Shown here piece by piece: positions 1 through 7,118 of a stretch of DNA of 13,490 nucleotides. Positions within the stretch are counted from its first letter, which is position 1; each line of letters begins with the position of its first letter. Position numbers and translations under genes: made by a program. The stretch is from an uncultured Lachnospiraceae bacterium (lineage in GTDB: Bacteria > Bacillota > Clostridia > Lachnospirales > Lachnospiraceae). The notes beneath the pieces are model-generated. The model was not told the origin of the DNA, did not search any database, and saw nothing but the letters and a program-made list of their open reading frames with translations. The stretch is taken from positions 1-13,490 of the forward strand of contig CAJTPU010000037.1 in the NCBI GenBank assembly GCA_910578335.1, given 5' to 3'.

Positions 1-32
1 ACGACATAACCCGGCTTATCGTCCTGCTTATG

Positions 33-83
33 AAAAAAGTCCAGTAAATAGCGGTGAAAACCGTTTGTTTGCCGGACTTTTTT
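33..83 (+). terminator. Long hairpin terminator at left edge
   Basis: Perfect 10-base arms AAAAAAGTCC (33-42) and GGACTTTTTT (74-83) enclose an inner hairpin CGGT-GAAA-ACCG (52-63) with a GNRA-type loop. The A-run on the left and T-run on the right would let it work in both directions. It probably ends a gene lying left of the window. One plus frame stays open from base 2 to a stop at 92-94, but that reading runs through the hairpin and is not called as a gene. Confidence 0.75.
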
Positions 84-140
84 ATAAGTACTAAAAAGAG
101 CCATTGTGTTGATTTTTCCCGAAATAGCTTCGCGTTACAA

Positions 141-146
141 TATAAT
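141..146 (+). promoter_or_regulatory. Probable -10 box for the first XRE gene
   Basis: A perfect TATAAT, overlapped at its 5' side by TACAAT (136-141), lies 44 bases before the ATG. No convincing -35 hexamer sits at 16-18 bases; TTGATT at 109-114 is too far away. Regulator binding may compensate, but this is a weak call. Confidence 0.35.
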
Positions 147-189
147 CGTAACCGTAAACAACAGCAATAAGGGTAAAGGAGACAAAGCG

Positions 190-417
190 ATGAACAAGGA
201 GGTAATGTCTGAAAGAATGCGCAGCTTGAGGGAAGACCACGACTACACACAGAAATATGTCGCGTACAAGCTGGGGATTGACCAAAGAGCATATTCTACT
301 TACGAGACGGGCAAACGGGAGATGCCGGTACACAAACTGTATATGTTGTGTGAGTTGTATGGCGTGTCCATGGATTACATGGTTGGGCGGAGCGACAAAA
401 AGAATCTGGAATGTTAA
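190..417 (+). CDS. XRE/Cro-family transcriptional regulator (copy 1)
   Basis: This encodes a 75-residue helix-turn-helix protein that is essentially one DNA-binding domain (about residues 8-68). The recognition core is visible as TQKYVAYKLGIDQRAYSTYE followed by TGKREMP and the typical closing segment LCELYGVSMDYMVG, which matches the HTH_3/XRE family. I chose ATG 190 because AAAGGAG (175-181) lies eight bases upstream; the frame is open back to 106 but has no better ribosome site. A TATAAT box at 141-146 is a likely -10. The protein has no sensor or dimer domain beyond the HTH. About two thirds of aligned residues match the next gene, so the pair arose by tandem duplication. Targets are unknown; autoregulation is plausible. 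The family call is secure, the function is not. Confidence 0.88.
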   Translation: MNKEVMSERMRSLREDHDYTQKYVAYKLGIDQRAYSTYETGKREMPVHKLYMLCELYGVSMDYMVGRSDKKNLEC

Positions 418-425
418 CAGGCAGG

Positions 426-466
426 AAGCGGCGTTTTCTGGAGGAGAACGCCGCTTTTCCTTTTTT
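426..466 (+). terminator. Rho-independent terminator after XRE copy 1
   Basis: Perfect arms AAGCGGCGTT (426-435) and AACGCCGCTT (447-456) with an 11-base loop are followed by TTCCTTTTTT. It starts eight bases after the stop codon, so copy 1 is a single-gene unit. Confidence 0.9.
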
Positions 467-556
467 ATGCCAAATCAGTAGTAAACCCTTCTTTTTTGCA
501 GCATAAATGGTAAAATTTGGTTGTGATAGGACTACAAAAGAAAAGGAGAGTTGGCA

Positions 557-772
557 ATGGATGACAGAAAGTATCTGCGCAGGATGAAAGAACTGCGGGA
601 GGACCATGATTATGGGCAGAAGCAGGTGGCTTCAGTCCTGCAGATTGACCAGAGAGTGTATTCAAGATACGAAACAGGAAGGAATGTTCTGCCTGTTGCA
701 ATGGTCTACGGATTATGTGAGCTTTACGGGGTATCCTCGGATTATCTGCTGGGAATCAGCGATAAAAAGTGA
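557..772 (+). CDS. XRE/Cro-family transcriptional regulator (copy 2)
   Basis: This encodes a 71-residue single-domain helix-turn-helix protein, a paralogue of the regulator at 190-417. Shared blocks include LREDHDY, IDQR, YETG, LCELYGVS and the C-terminal SDKK. The recognition helix region differs (GQKQVASVLQIDQRVYSRYE here), so the two may bind different operators. ATG 557 is preferred over an in-frame TTG at 551 because AAAGGAG (542-548) sits eight bases before 557 but only two before 551. The gene is followed by its own terminator, so it is probably transcribed alone. No promoter with a good -35/-10 pair is evident in 467-541. It lies just upstream of the transporter operon and might regulate it, which is inference from position only. 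Confidence 0.88.
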   Translation: MDDRKYLRRMKELREDHDYGQKQVASVLQIDQRVYSRYETGRNVLPVAMVYGLCELYGVSSDYLLGISDKK

Positions 773-820
773 AGTAAATGAGCAGACAGAGGGAAATATT
801 GACCTCTTAAGGGGAAAAAA

Positions 821-862
821 CTACAGCTTACCGCAAAATACTTGCGGAAGGCTGTAGTTTTT
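821..862 (+). terminator. Hairpin terminator between XRE copy 2 and the ABC operon
   Basis: CTACAGC (821-827) pairs with GCTGTAG (851-857), and inside it CCGCAA (831-836) pairs with TTGCGG (842-847). TTTTT follows, and AAAAAA precedes the left arm, so it may be bidirectional. It separates XRE copy 2 from the transporter operon and lies only 43 bases before that operon's ATG. It could alternatively act as a leader attenuator of the operon. Confidence 0.8.
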
Positions 863-904
863 GATTATGATAATGACAATATGAGGGGAAGAGGAGGTAA
901 AAAG

Positions 905-1867
905 ATGGAAGCTGTTATAAAAGCAGAAGGCTTGTCCAAACATTTTGGAAATGTAAAAGCAGTTGATAATATTCATTTTACGGTGGAGCGGGGTGAGTTG
1001 TTTGGGTTTCTGGGGGTAAACGGCGCAGGGAAAAGTACTACCATCAACATGTTGTGCACCATTTTAAAGCCGACGGCGGGCAGTGTGGAAATCTGTGGTC
1101 TGGCGCTAGGCAAAAAGGATATGGAAATCAGGAAAAAAATTGGAGTGGTTTATCAGAATAACTGTCTGGACGACAGGCTGACGGTAAAGGAAAACCTGTT
1201 TACCAGAGGGGTTCTCTATGAGAAAAACAAAAAACGCCTGACGGAGCATATTGCCCGAATGGTGGAAATACTGGAGCTTTCTGATGTCTATAACAGAAGT
1301 TTTGGAAAGCTTTCCGGCGGACAGAAGAGGCGCTGCGAAATTGCAAGGGCGCTGATTCATACACCGGATATTTTGTTTTTGGATGAACCGACTACGGGGC
1401 TTGACCCGGCGACTAGAAAAAAGGTATGGGAATGTCTGGAAAAGCTGCGCAGAGAAGAAAATATGACGGTCTTTCTGACTACACATTACATGGAAGAGGC
1501 GGCGAGAGCGTCTCATATTGCAGTGATAGACGAGGGCAGAATAAAAGAATACGGTACGCCGTTTTCTCTAAAGGAAACATATGCAAAGGATAAGCTGCGG
1601 ATGATTCCCAAAAGCGGAAGAGAGCCGGCACTGGAGGCTCTTTTGGAAAAAATGGGGCTGTCCATCCGCAAAAAAGAAGAATATCTGGTCGTCTCCCTGG
1701 CTGACAGCCTTGCGGCGCTTCCGGTGCTTGCAGAGGCAGAAGAGCTGCTGCAAGGCTTTGAAGTGATACAGGGTTCCATGGATGATGTTTTCTTAAATGT
1801 AACCGGTAAGACGGCGGAAACGGGAGAAGGCGGCAAGGCGGGAAACTCCCTTGAGGCAGTGGGTTAA
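905..1867 (+). CDS. ABC transporter ATP-binding protein (DrrA/NatA-like)
   Basis: This is the 320-residue nucleotide-binding subunit of an ABC-2 type exporter; it would hydrolyse ATP at the inner face of the membrane. Motifs appear in order: Walker A GVNGAGKST (37-45), Q-loop Gln84, signature LSGGQ (136-140), Walker B ILFLDE (156-161), D-loop GLDP (165-168) and switch His194. The EPTTGLDP form and the C-terminal GSMDDVFLNVTG are typical of the DrrA/NatA drug and lipid exporter group. ATG 905 is chosen because GAGGAGGT (891-898) is well placed; the frame opens at 842 inside the terminator. The next gene starts 17 bases after the stop and encodes the permease, so the two form one transporter. 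The substrate cannot be read from sequence. Confidence 0.93.
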   Translation: MEAVIKAEGLSKHFGNVKAVDNIHFTVERGELFGFLGVNGAGKSTTINMLCTILKPTAGSVEICGLALGKKDMEIRKKIGVVYQNNCLDDRLTVKENLFTRGVLYEKNKKRLTEHIARMVEILELSDVYNRSFGKLSGGQKRRCEIARALIHTPDILFLDEPTTGLDPATRKKVWECLEKLRREENMTVFLTTHYMEEAARASHIAVIDEGRIKEYGTPFSLKETYAKDKLRMIPKSGREPALEALLEKMGLSIRKKEEYLVVSLADSLAALPVLAEAEELLQGFEVIQGSMDDVFLNVTGKTAETGEGGKAGNSLEAVG

Positions 1868-1883
1868 TGGCGGAGGTATGGTG

Positions 1884-2798
1884 ATGAGAGAGATTTATTA
1901 TTTGACAAAACGTAATATGCTTATATTTCTGAGGGATAAGTCGGCGGTGTTTTTTTCCGTTCTGTCCATGCTGATTGTGCTGGCACTGATGGTGATTTTT
2001 TTGGGAAGTATGAATTGTGATGCTGTGGTAGAGGCACTGGCAAAGACCGGCGGCGTGCGGGATACGGCAGCGGATGAGAAAAATGCGGAATATCTGATAA
2101 AAATGTGGACCCTGGCGGGGATTCTTCTGACAAATGCGGTGACGGTGACGCTGACCGTTATGGGCTCCATGGTGCAGGACGAGACCAGAAACCGTCTGGT
2201 GAGCTTTTATGCGGCGCCGGTGCTTCGCATAAGGCTGGCGCTGGGTTATGTCCTGTCCTCATGGATTGTAGGAACCGGTATGTGCATTTTGACACTGGCG
2301 GCTGGGGAAGTCTATATGGGACTGAGCGGCTTTTCGCTTCTTTCTGCAAAAGAATGTGTGGCACTTTTGGGAATGATTTGCCTGAATACTTTTGTGTGGG
2401 CTGCTTTTGCCTATCTGCTCGCGCTGTTTATCCACAGTGAAAGTGCGTGGAGCGGTGCGCTCACCATTGTGGGGACGCTGGTAGGCTTTGTAGGGGCAAT
2501 CTATCTGCCTATGTCCATGCTGCCAAAGGGAGTAAGCGATGTGTTAAAGCATCTTCCGGTTCTGCACGGCGCCGCCATGATGCGTACGGTATGTGTCAGA
2601 GACGCTGTAGAGACAACCTTCGCAGGTCTTCCGGAAATCGCCGCCGATACGTTTAAGGAACGGATGGGAGTCAGCGTGATTATGAATGGGAAAGCGGTTT
2701 CGTGGCAGTTTCAGGTGTTATTTCTGGCATCCTGTGGTATAATGGCAATTATTGCTGCGGCGGTGATTGGCAGGAAACGGAGAATAGCAGAGCGATGA
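1884..2798 (+). CDS. ABC-2 type transporter permease
   Basis: This is a 304-residue membrane subunit partnering the ATPase just upstream. It has six hydrophobic segments at about 20-42, 74-97, 117-139, 155-184, 188-210 and 276-296. The conserved ABC-2 pattern is visible: a cytoplasmic N-terminus with LTKRNMLIFLRDKSAVFFS, then the charged stretch VQDETRNRLVSFYAAPV between helices 2 and 3, and LPMSMLP after helix 5. ATG 1884 is taken because GGAGG (1872-1876) gives seven-base spacing; ATG 1878 would be too close. The stop codon overlaps the start of the LytTR gene in an ATGA arrangement. Family membership is clear; the exported substrate is unknown. Confidence 0.9.
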   Translation: MREIYYLTKRNMLIFLRDKSAVFFSVLSMLIVLALMVIFLGSMNCDAVVEALAKTGGVRDTAADEKNAEYLIKMWTLAGILLTNAVTVTLTVMGSMVQDETRNRLVSFYAAPVLRIRLALGYVLSSWIVGTGMCILTLAAGEVYMGLSGFSLLSAKECVALLGMICLNTFVWAAFAYLLALFIHSESAWSGALTIVGTLVGFVGAIYLPMSMLPKGVSDVLKHLPVLHGAAMMRTVCVRDAVETTFAGLPEIAADTFKERMGVSVIMNGKAVSWQFQVLFLASCGIMAIIAAAVIGRKRRIAER

Positions 2799-3232
2799 AG
2801 ATTACGATTATGGACAGGGACGATGGAGAAGAGGATGAAATCATTGTTCGCTGCCGACAGATGGACGAACAGCTTTTAAAGATGATATATGCACTGAAGG
2901 CGGGTACGGAAAAGCTGACGGTTATGCGGGAGGGCAGTATTTTACAGGTGCTTCCAAAAGACATTTATTATTTTGAGGCGGTGGACAACAGGGTATTCTG
3001 CTATCTGGAAAAAGAGGTCTTAGAGACAAAACGAAAGCTGTATGAAGTGGAACGGCAGTTTGCAGGCACCGACTTTTTCAGGGCATCAAAATCTACCATT
3101 ATCAATCTGGCAAAAGTGAGGTCTTTGAGTCCTTCTTTTCACGGCAGATTTGAGGCGCACATGAAGAATGGGGAAAGCCTTGTGGTTTCCAGACAGTATG
3201 TGCCGGTCCTGAAACAAAAACTGGGTCTGTAA
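2795..3232 (+). CDS. LytTR-domain DNA-binding regulator (copy 1)
   Basis: This is a 145-residue protein made of a short N-terminal region (1-45) and a C-terminal LytTR domain (about 50-145). LytTR hallmarks are ILQVLPKDIYYFEAVDNRV, FFRASKSTIINLAKVRSL and the closing VSRQYVPVLKQKLGL. It lacks a receiver domain, so it is not a classical response regulator. Stand-alone LytTR proteins of this sort work with a membrane partner encoded next door, as in the streptococcal LytTR regulatory systems (HdrR/HdrM and BrsR/BrsM). The start ATG overlaps the permease stop by four bases and has only a weak ribosome site, which suggests translational coupling. It probably controls the transporter operon that contains it; the DNA target was not identified. 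Confidence 0.9.
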   Translation: MKITIMDRDDGEEDEIIVRCRQMDEQLLKMIYALKAGTEKLTVMREGSILQVLPKDIYYFEAVDNRVFCYLEKEVLETKRKLYEVERQFAGTDFFRASKSTIINLAKVRSLSPSFHGRFEAHMKNGESLVVSRQYVPVLKQKLGL

Positions 3233-3266
3233 AATGCGAAAAAGCTTCTAAGCAGGAGGTGTAAGG

Positions 3267-3689
3267 TTGAAAAAAATAGCGGATGTATTCAATACTTTTG
3301 TATATGTTGTCACTGCGGTTGTATTCGGTTCCGCCGTCTATATTACTGTATTCTGGGGAGAAGCGGCACTTGGCGTAAAGCTTTTGTGGGAGATACTGCT
3401 GGTATCTTTTTTGTGCAGCCTTGGTACTTTGCTGTATCCGGAAAAGAATACCGGCAAAAAGGTAATATGGCTGTGCAGGGTTTTGCACTATGTATTGGTG
3501 AATGCGGTGGTTTTGGGCTGCGGTATATGGTTCGAGTGGTTTTATGCAGATAATCTGCCGATGGTATTTGGCATGCTGGTTCTGATAGCCGTTATTTTTG
3601 CGACAGCCTCCTTTATTTTCTGGAAGCGGGGGCTGCGCATGGCGGCGCGTATGAATGAGCGGCTTAAAATATATCAGGAGGGCGAATGA
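3267..3689 (+). CDS. DUF3021 family four-helix membrane protein (copy 1)
   Basis: This is a 140-residue integral membrane protein with four hydrophobic segments at about 8-29, 38-57, 70-92 and 98-119 and a short basic cytoplasmic tail. Size, topology and position directly after a LytTR gene match DUF3021. The start is TTG 3267: AGGAGGT (3254-3260) lies six bases upstream and no ATG is near. By analogy with the membrane inhibitors of streptococcal LytTR systems, it may hold the regulator in check until a membrane or envelope signal arrives; that role is inference. It is the last gene of the four-gene operon. No clear terminator follows. Confidence 0.85.
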   Translation: MKKIADVFNTFVYVVTAVVFGSAVYITVFWGEAALGVKLLWEILLVSFLCSLGTLLYPEKNTGKKVIWLCRVLHYVLVNAVVLGCGIWFEWFYADNLPMVFGMLVLIAVIFATASFIFWKRGLRMAARMNERLKIYQEGE

Positions 3690-3714
3690 ATAACAAATAT
3701 GTAATTGCTTACAT

Positions 3715-3760
3715 TTTTGGATATAATGCATGAAATAAAAAGGAAAGTTTTGGATATAAT
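3715..3760 (+). repeat. 13-bp direct repeat containing TATAAT boxes
   Basis: TTTTGGATATAAT occurs at 3715-3727 and again at 3748-3760, with starts 33 bases apart (about three helical turns). Each copy ends in a perfect TATAAT. Neither has a clear -35 at the right distance. The repeats sit between the DUF3021 stop and the ppdK promoter and may be alternative promoters or a regulator site for ppdK. Confidence 0.5.
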
Positions 3761-3802
3761 ATACGAAAGTGAAATTGTAAATCAAGAAAAGATATAAATT
3801 GG

Positions 3803-3831
3803 TTGATATTTTTTTGGCAGATTGTTACAAT
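3803..3831 (+). promoter_or_regulatory. Sigma-A promoter of ppdK
   Basis: TTGATA (3803-3808), an exactly 17-base spacer and TACAAT (3826-3831) form a good housekeeping promoter. Transcription would start near 3838, leaving a leader of about 85 bases before the ppdK ATG. Confidence 0.7.
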
Positions 3832-3922
3832 GGATGCGGACTAAGTTTGGGAATCTGGGGAGATTTCCGGCTTTGTATGGAATTATTTCATAAACCAATC
3901 TATGAAAAGGGAGACAAAACAC

Positions 3923-6550
3923 ATGAACAAATGGGTGTACAAATTCAAAGAGGGCAGTGCCGACATGAGAAATCTGCTTGGCGGCAAGGGCGCTAACCTG
4001 GCAGAGATGACCAATTTAGGTCTTCCCATTCCGCAGGGCTTCACCGTAACGACAGAAGCTTGTACGGATTATTACAAGCAGGGCGAGACGATTTCTGATG
4101 AAATTCAGGAGCAGATTTTTAAAAACCTCGCAGACTTGGAAGAACTGATGGGCAAGAAATTCGGCGACACGGAAGACCCCCTGCTGGTATCGGTTCGTTC
4201 CGGCGCAAGAGCTTCCATGCCCGGTATGATGGATACTATCTTAAATCTCGGTTTAAATGACGTTGCGGTAGAGGGCTTTGCAAAGAAGACCGGCAATCCC
4301 AGATTTGCATATGATTCTTACCGTCGTTTTATTCAGATGTATTCCGATGTTGTAATGGAGGTTCCGAAGTCCTTTTTTGAGAAGATTATTGATGAGGTAA
4401 AGGAAGCAAAGGGCGTTACTTATGACACTGAGCTTGACGCAGAAGATTTGAAGAATCTGGCAGAGAAGTTTAAGGCTGTTTATAAAGAGCAGATGAAGGG
4501 ACAGGAGTTCCCGCAGGACCCCAGAGAGCAGCTTATGGGCGCTGTAAAGGCGGTTTTCCGTTCTTGGGACAACCCTCGTGCCATCGTGTACAGACGTATG
4601 AACGACATCCCGGGCGACTGGGGCACGGCTGTTAACGTACAGTGCATGGTATTCGGTAACAAGGGCAATACCTCCGGTACAGGCGTTGCGTTCACCCGTA
4701 ATCCGTCTACCGGCGAGAAGGGTATTTATGGCGAGTACCTGATTAATGCACAGGGCGAGGACGTTGTTGCAGGCGTTCGTACACCGCAGCCGATTACCCA
4801 GCTTGAGAAGGATTTGCCGGACTGCTACAAGCAGTTTATGGAGCTTGCCATGAAGCTGGAGAATCATTATCGCGACATGCAGGATATGGAGTTTACCATT
4901 GAAGAGGGCAAGCTGTACTTCCTGCAGACAAGAAACGGAAAGAGAACCGCTCCCGCGGCTATCAATATTGCATGTGATTTGGTTGATGAAGGCAAGATTA
5001 CGCCCAAAGAAGCAGTATGCCGTATCGAGGCAAAGTCCCTTGACCAGTTGTTACATCCGACCTTCAATGCGGCAGCGTTAAAGGCAGGCGAAGTAATCGG
5101 TTCCGCACTTCCCGCATCTCCGGGCGCAGCGGCAGGTAAGGTTTACTTTACTGCTGATGAAGCGAAGGCAGCAGGCAAAGGCGGACGCGGCGAAAGAGTT
5201 ATTCTGGTTCGTCTGGAGACTTCTCCCGAGGATATCGAGGGTATGCACGCAGCAGAAGGTATTCTGACCGTTCGCGGCGGTATGACCTCTCATGCAGCAG
5301 TTGTTGCACGTGGTATGGGTACCTGCTGTGTATCCGGCTGCGGAGATATTAAGATTGATGAAGAAGCAAAGGTATTTGAGCTTGGCGGATATACCTTCCA
5401 TGAGGGAGATTACATTTCTCTGGATGGTTCTACCGGTAAGATTTACAAGGGTGATATCAAGACGGAAGAAGCTTCCGTAGGCGGCAATTTTGGACGTATT
5501 ATGGAGTGGGCTGACCAGTTCAGAACCTTGAAGGTACGCACCAACGCGGACACTCCTGCAGATACCTTAAATGCAGTGAAGCTCGGCGCAGAAGGCATTG
5601 GTCTCTGCCGTACGGAGCATATGTTCTTTGGTGAGGACAGAATCCCTAAATTTAGAAGAATGATTCTCTCCGATACTGTAGAAGCAAGGGAAGAAGCGTT
5701 GAAGGCAATCGGCGAGTTCCAGAAGGCAGACTTCAAGGCTATGTACGAGGCACTGGAAGGCAGACCGATGACCGTTCGTTATTTAGACCCGCCTCTTCAT
5801 GAGTTTGTTCCTACCGAGGAAGCAGATATTAAGGCACTGGCAGATGACATGGGTCTGACTGTTGCAGAGGTTAAGGCAAAATGTGATGCGCTTCATGAGT
5901 TCAACCCGATGATGGGTCACAGAGGATGCCGTCTTGCAGTTACCTATCCTGAAATTGCAAGAATGCAGACCAGAGCCGTTATGGAAGCTGCTATTGAAGT
6001 AAAGGCTGAAAAAGGCTATGACATTGTTCCTGAAATCATGATTCCGCTGGTAGGCGAGAAGAAAGAGTTAAAGTATGTGAAGGACGTTGTTGTGGAGACC
6101 GCAGACAAGGTGAAGGCAGAGAAGAATTCCGATATCCAGTACCACATCGGTACTATGATTGAGATTCCTCGTGCAGCACTGACTGCGGACGCTATCGCAG
6201 AAGAAGCTGAGTTCTTCTCCTTCGGTACCAACGACCTGACCCAAATGACCTTTGGCTTCTCCCGCGACGATGCAGGCAAGTTCTTAGATTCCTATTATCA
6301 GGCTAAGATTTACGAGTCTGACCCGTTTGCAAGACTGGACCAGACCGGCGTTGGACAGCTTGTACAGATGGCAGCAGAAAAAGGACGCAAGACCCGTCCC
6401 GACATCAAGCTGGGCATCTGCGGCGAGCACGGCGGCGACCCGTCTTCCGTAGAGTTCTGCCACAAGGTTGGCTTAAACTACGTATCCTGCTCACCGTTCC
6501 GCGTACCGATTGCAAGACTGGCAGCGGCACAGGCGGCAATTTCCAAATGA
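3923..6550 (+). CDS. ppdK: Pyruvate,phosphate dikinase
   Basis: This 875-residue enzyme interconverts pyruvate, ATP and phosphate with phosphoenolpyruvate, AMP and pyrophosphate (EC 2.7.9.1); in anaerobes it often runs glycolytically. The length equals that of the clostridial enzyme. The N-terminal ATP-grasp domain begins with LLGGKGANLAEMTNLGLPIP (from about residue 18) and includes VRSGARASMPGMMDTILNLG. The phosphohistidine domain carries GGMTSHAAVVARGMG, with catalytic His457 and the regulatory-type Thr two residues before it. The C-terminal PEP/pyruvate barrel shows GLCRTEHMFF, the metal-ligand stretch FGTNDLTQMTFGFSRDD and GICGEHGGDP with the active-site Cys833. ATG 3923 is preferred over ATG 3902 because AAAAGGGA (3905-3912) lies ten bases upstream of it. 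It is monocistronic. No regulatory-protein kinase gene is in the window. Confidence 0.98.
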   Translation: MNKWVYKFKEGSADMRNLLGGKGANLAEMTNLGLPIPQGFTVTTEACTDYYKQGETISDEIQEQIFKNLADLEELMGKKFGDTEDPLLVSVRSGARASMPGMMDTILNLGLNDVAVEGFAKKTGNPRFAYDSYRRFIQMYSDVVMEVPKSFFEKIIDEVKEAKGVTYDTELDAEDLKNLAEKFKAVYKEQMKGQEFPQDPREQLMGAVKAVFRSWDNPRAIVYRRMNDIPGDWGTAVNVQCMVFGNKGNTSGTGVAFTRNPSTGEKGIYGEYLINAQGEDVVAGVRTPQPITQLEKDLPDCYKQFMELAMKLENHYRDMQDMEFTIEEGKLYFLQTRNGKRTAPAAINIACDLVDEGKITPKEAVCRIEAKSLDQLLHPTFNAAALKAGEVIGSALPASPGAAAGKVYFTADEAKAAGKGGRGERVILVRLETSPEDIEGMHAAEGILTVRGGMTSHAAVVARGMGTCCVSGCGDIKIDEEAKVFELGGYTFHEGDYISLDGSTGKIYKGDIKTEEASVGGNFGRIMEWADQFRTLKVRTNADTPADTLNAVKLGAEGIGLCRTEHMFFGEDRIPKFRRMILSDTVEAREEALKAIGEFQKADFKAMYEALEGRPMTVRYLDPPLHEFVPTEEADIKALADDMGLTVAEVKAKCDALHEFNPMMGHRGCRLAVTYPEIARMQTRAVMEAAIEVKAEKGYDIVPEIMIPLVGEKKELKYVKDVVVETADKVKAEKNSDIQYHIGTMIEIPRAALTADAIAEEAEFFSFGTNDLTQMTFGFSRDDAGKFLDSYYQAKIYESDPFARLDQTGVGQLVQMAAEKGRKTRPDIKLGICGEHGGDPSSVEFCHKVGLNYVSCSPFRVPIARLAAAQAAISK

Positions 6551-6619
6551 TGCCATAGGATTTTTGGTACTAACAGGCAAAAGTATTGAAGAATGGCTTA
6601 AAATCAAGGTTTTTTAGGC

Positions 6620-6662
6620 TTGGTGGGGTTCATCACGGTGGGTGGTGGGCCCCAATTTTTTT
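6620..6662 (+). terminator. Probable terminator of ppdK
   Basis: An outer stem TTGG(t)GG (6620-6626) pairs with CCCCAA (6650-6655), and an inner stem CATCAC (6631-6636) pairs with GTGGTG (6642-6647) through one G-U. A run of seven T (6656-6662) follows. It lies 70 bases after the ppdK stop. Confidence 0.6.
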
Positions 6663-6856
6663 GTTTTTGGATGCCGCTGATAGGATGGCGATAGGGGAAA
6701 AAATCGTACTATCAGGCAAAAGTATACTTTCACGCAAAAGTCAGGGGTTTCCGTGATAGTATAAAACGGAAAGGTAAAAAGGAGTAGGATATTGGCGGTT
6801 TTGGCTGAAAGGCGTATTAGCTTGACGGAAAATGCTGTCGAAAAACGGGGGATATG

Positions 6857-6896
6857 ATACAAACACGGAAACTGCTCAGAGTTTTCGTGTTTGTAT
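6857..6896 (+). repeat. 17-bp inverted repeat made of two repeat units
   Basis: ATACAAACACGGAAACT (6857-6873) and AGTTTTCGTGTTTGTAT (6880-6896) are reverse complements with a single G-U position and a six-base loop. The hairpin would be very stable as RNA or as a cruciform. The same left arm recurs in array B at 9762-9778. There is no T-run, so it is not a canonical terminator. Confidence 0.85.
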
Positions 6897-7034
6897 ATGA
6901 GTTTCCGTGATAATATGGGGGTTTGCGTGATAGTATAAGAGCTTCCGGGAAAGTATGGAGTTTCGCCTGATAATATGAATTTTGTTAAATCATATGAACT
7001 TGGCATTGAACTACTACAATTAATTCTGGATTTG

Positions 7035-7043
7035 TGATATAGT
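7035..7043 (+). promoter_or_regulatory. Extended -10 promoter of the nuclease cassette
   Basis: TGA-TATAGT matches the TGn-TATAAT extended -10 pattern. No -35 is present at the standard distance (TACAAT occupies 7015-7020), which is tolerable for extended -10 promoters. Transcription would begin near 7050. Confidence 0.5.
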
Positions 7044-7065
7044 AAAATACAAAAGCTGTTAAGTT

Positions 7066-7118
7066 AGGGGGTATGAGTTTCTATGTAGAACACTTTTCCT
7101 AAAGATATAAAAGATTGC
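7066..7118 (+). other. Interrupted 5' end / start-stop element of the nuclease gene
   Basis: AGGGGGT (7066-7072) resembles a ribosome site. The ATG it best serves, at 7083, is followed at once by TAG, giving a two-codon start-stop unit. Reading on past TAG in the same frame gives NTFPKDIKDC, which runs into the nuclease start at 7119. Alternatively, ATG 7073 reads MSFYVEH-F-S and stops at 7100-7102. Removing one T from the TTTT at 7094-7097 would join MSFYVEHFPKDIKDC to the nuclease. Either the gene has lost its first dozen codons to mutation, or initiation at 7119 is deliberately weak. I cannot tell which from sequence alone. Confidence 0.5.

Larger units (their letters stand above)
6568..6980 (+). 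repeat. Modular ~20-bp repeat array A (left of cassette)
   Basis: This gene-free stretch holds degenerate copies of a unit built as TTT-(CCG/GCG/GCC)-TG-(ATAG/ATAA/TTTG)-TAT. An isolated reverse copy lies near 6568-6586. Reverse copies follow at 6707-6722 and 6725-6740, a forward copy at 6747-6763, and a hairpin pair at 6857-6896. Four forward copies then start at 6901, 6921, 6941 and 6961, with an exact 20-base step. About 6764-6856 contains no clear unit. Minus-strand open frames here translate the repeat and are not genes. The unit also makes up array B at 9641-9868, beyond the cassette. Confidence 0.85.

Noticed and set aside
3102..3785. 227-codon minus-strand open frame
   Set aside because: It lies antisense to the LytTR and DUF3021 genes, has no recognisable motifs, and the plus-strand genes have strong family features.
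3799..3996. 65-codon plus-strand frame ahead of ppdK
   Set aside because: It starts within the ppdK promoter spacer and overlaps the ppdK start in another frame, with no ribosome site or motif.
4253..4867. 204-codon minus-strand open frame inside ppdK
   Set aside because: It is a shadow of the highly conserved ppdK coding sequence and has no independent support.
6568..6980. Possible CRISPR array
   Set aside because: Units are contiguous at about 20 bases, vary internally, occur in both directions and have no unique spacers. No cas genes are present.
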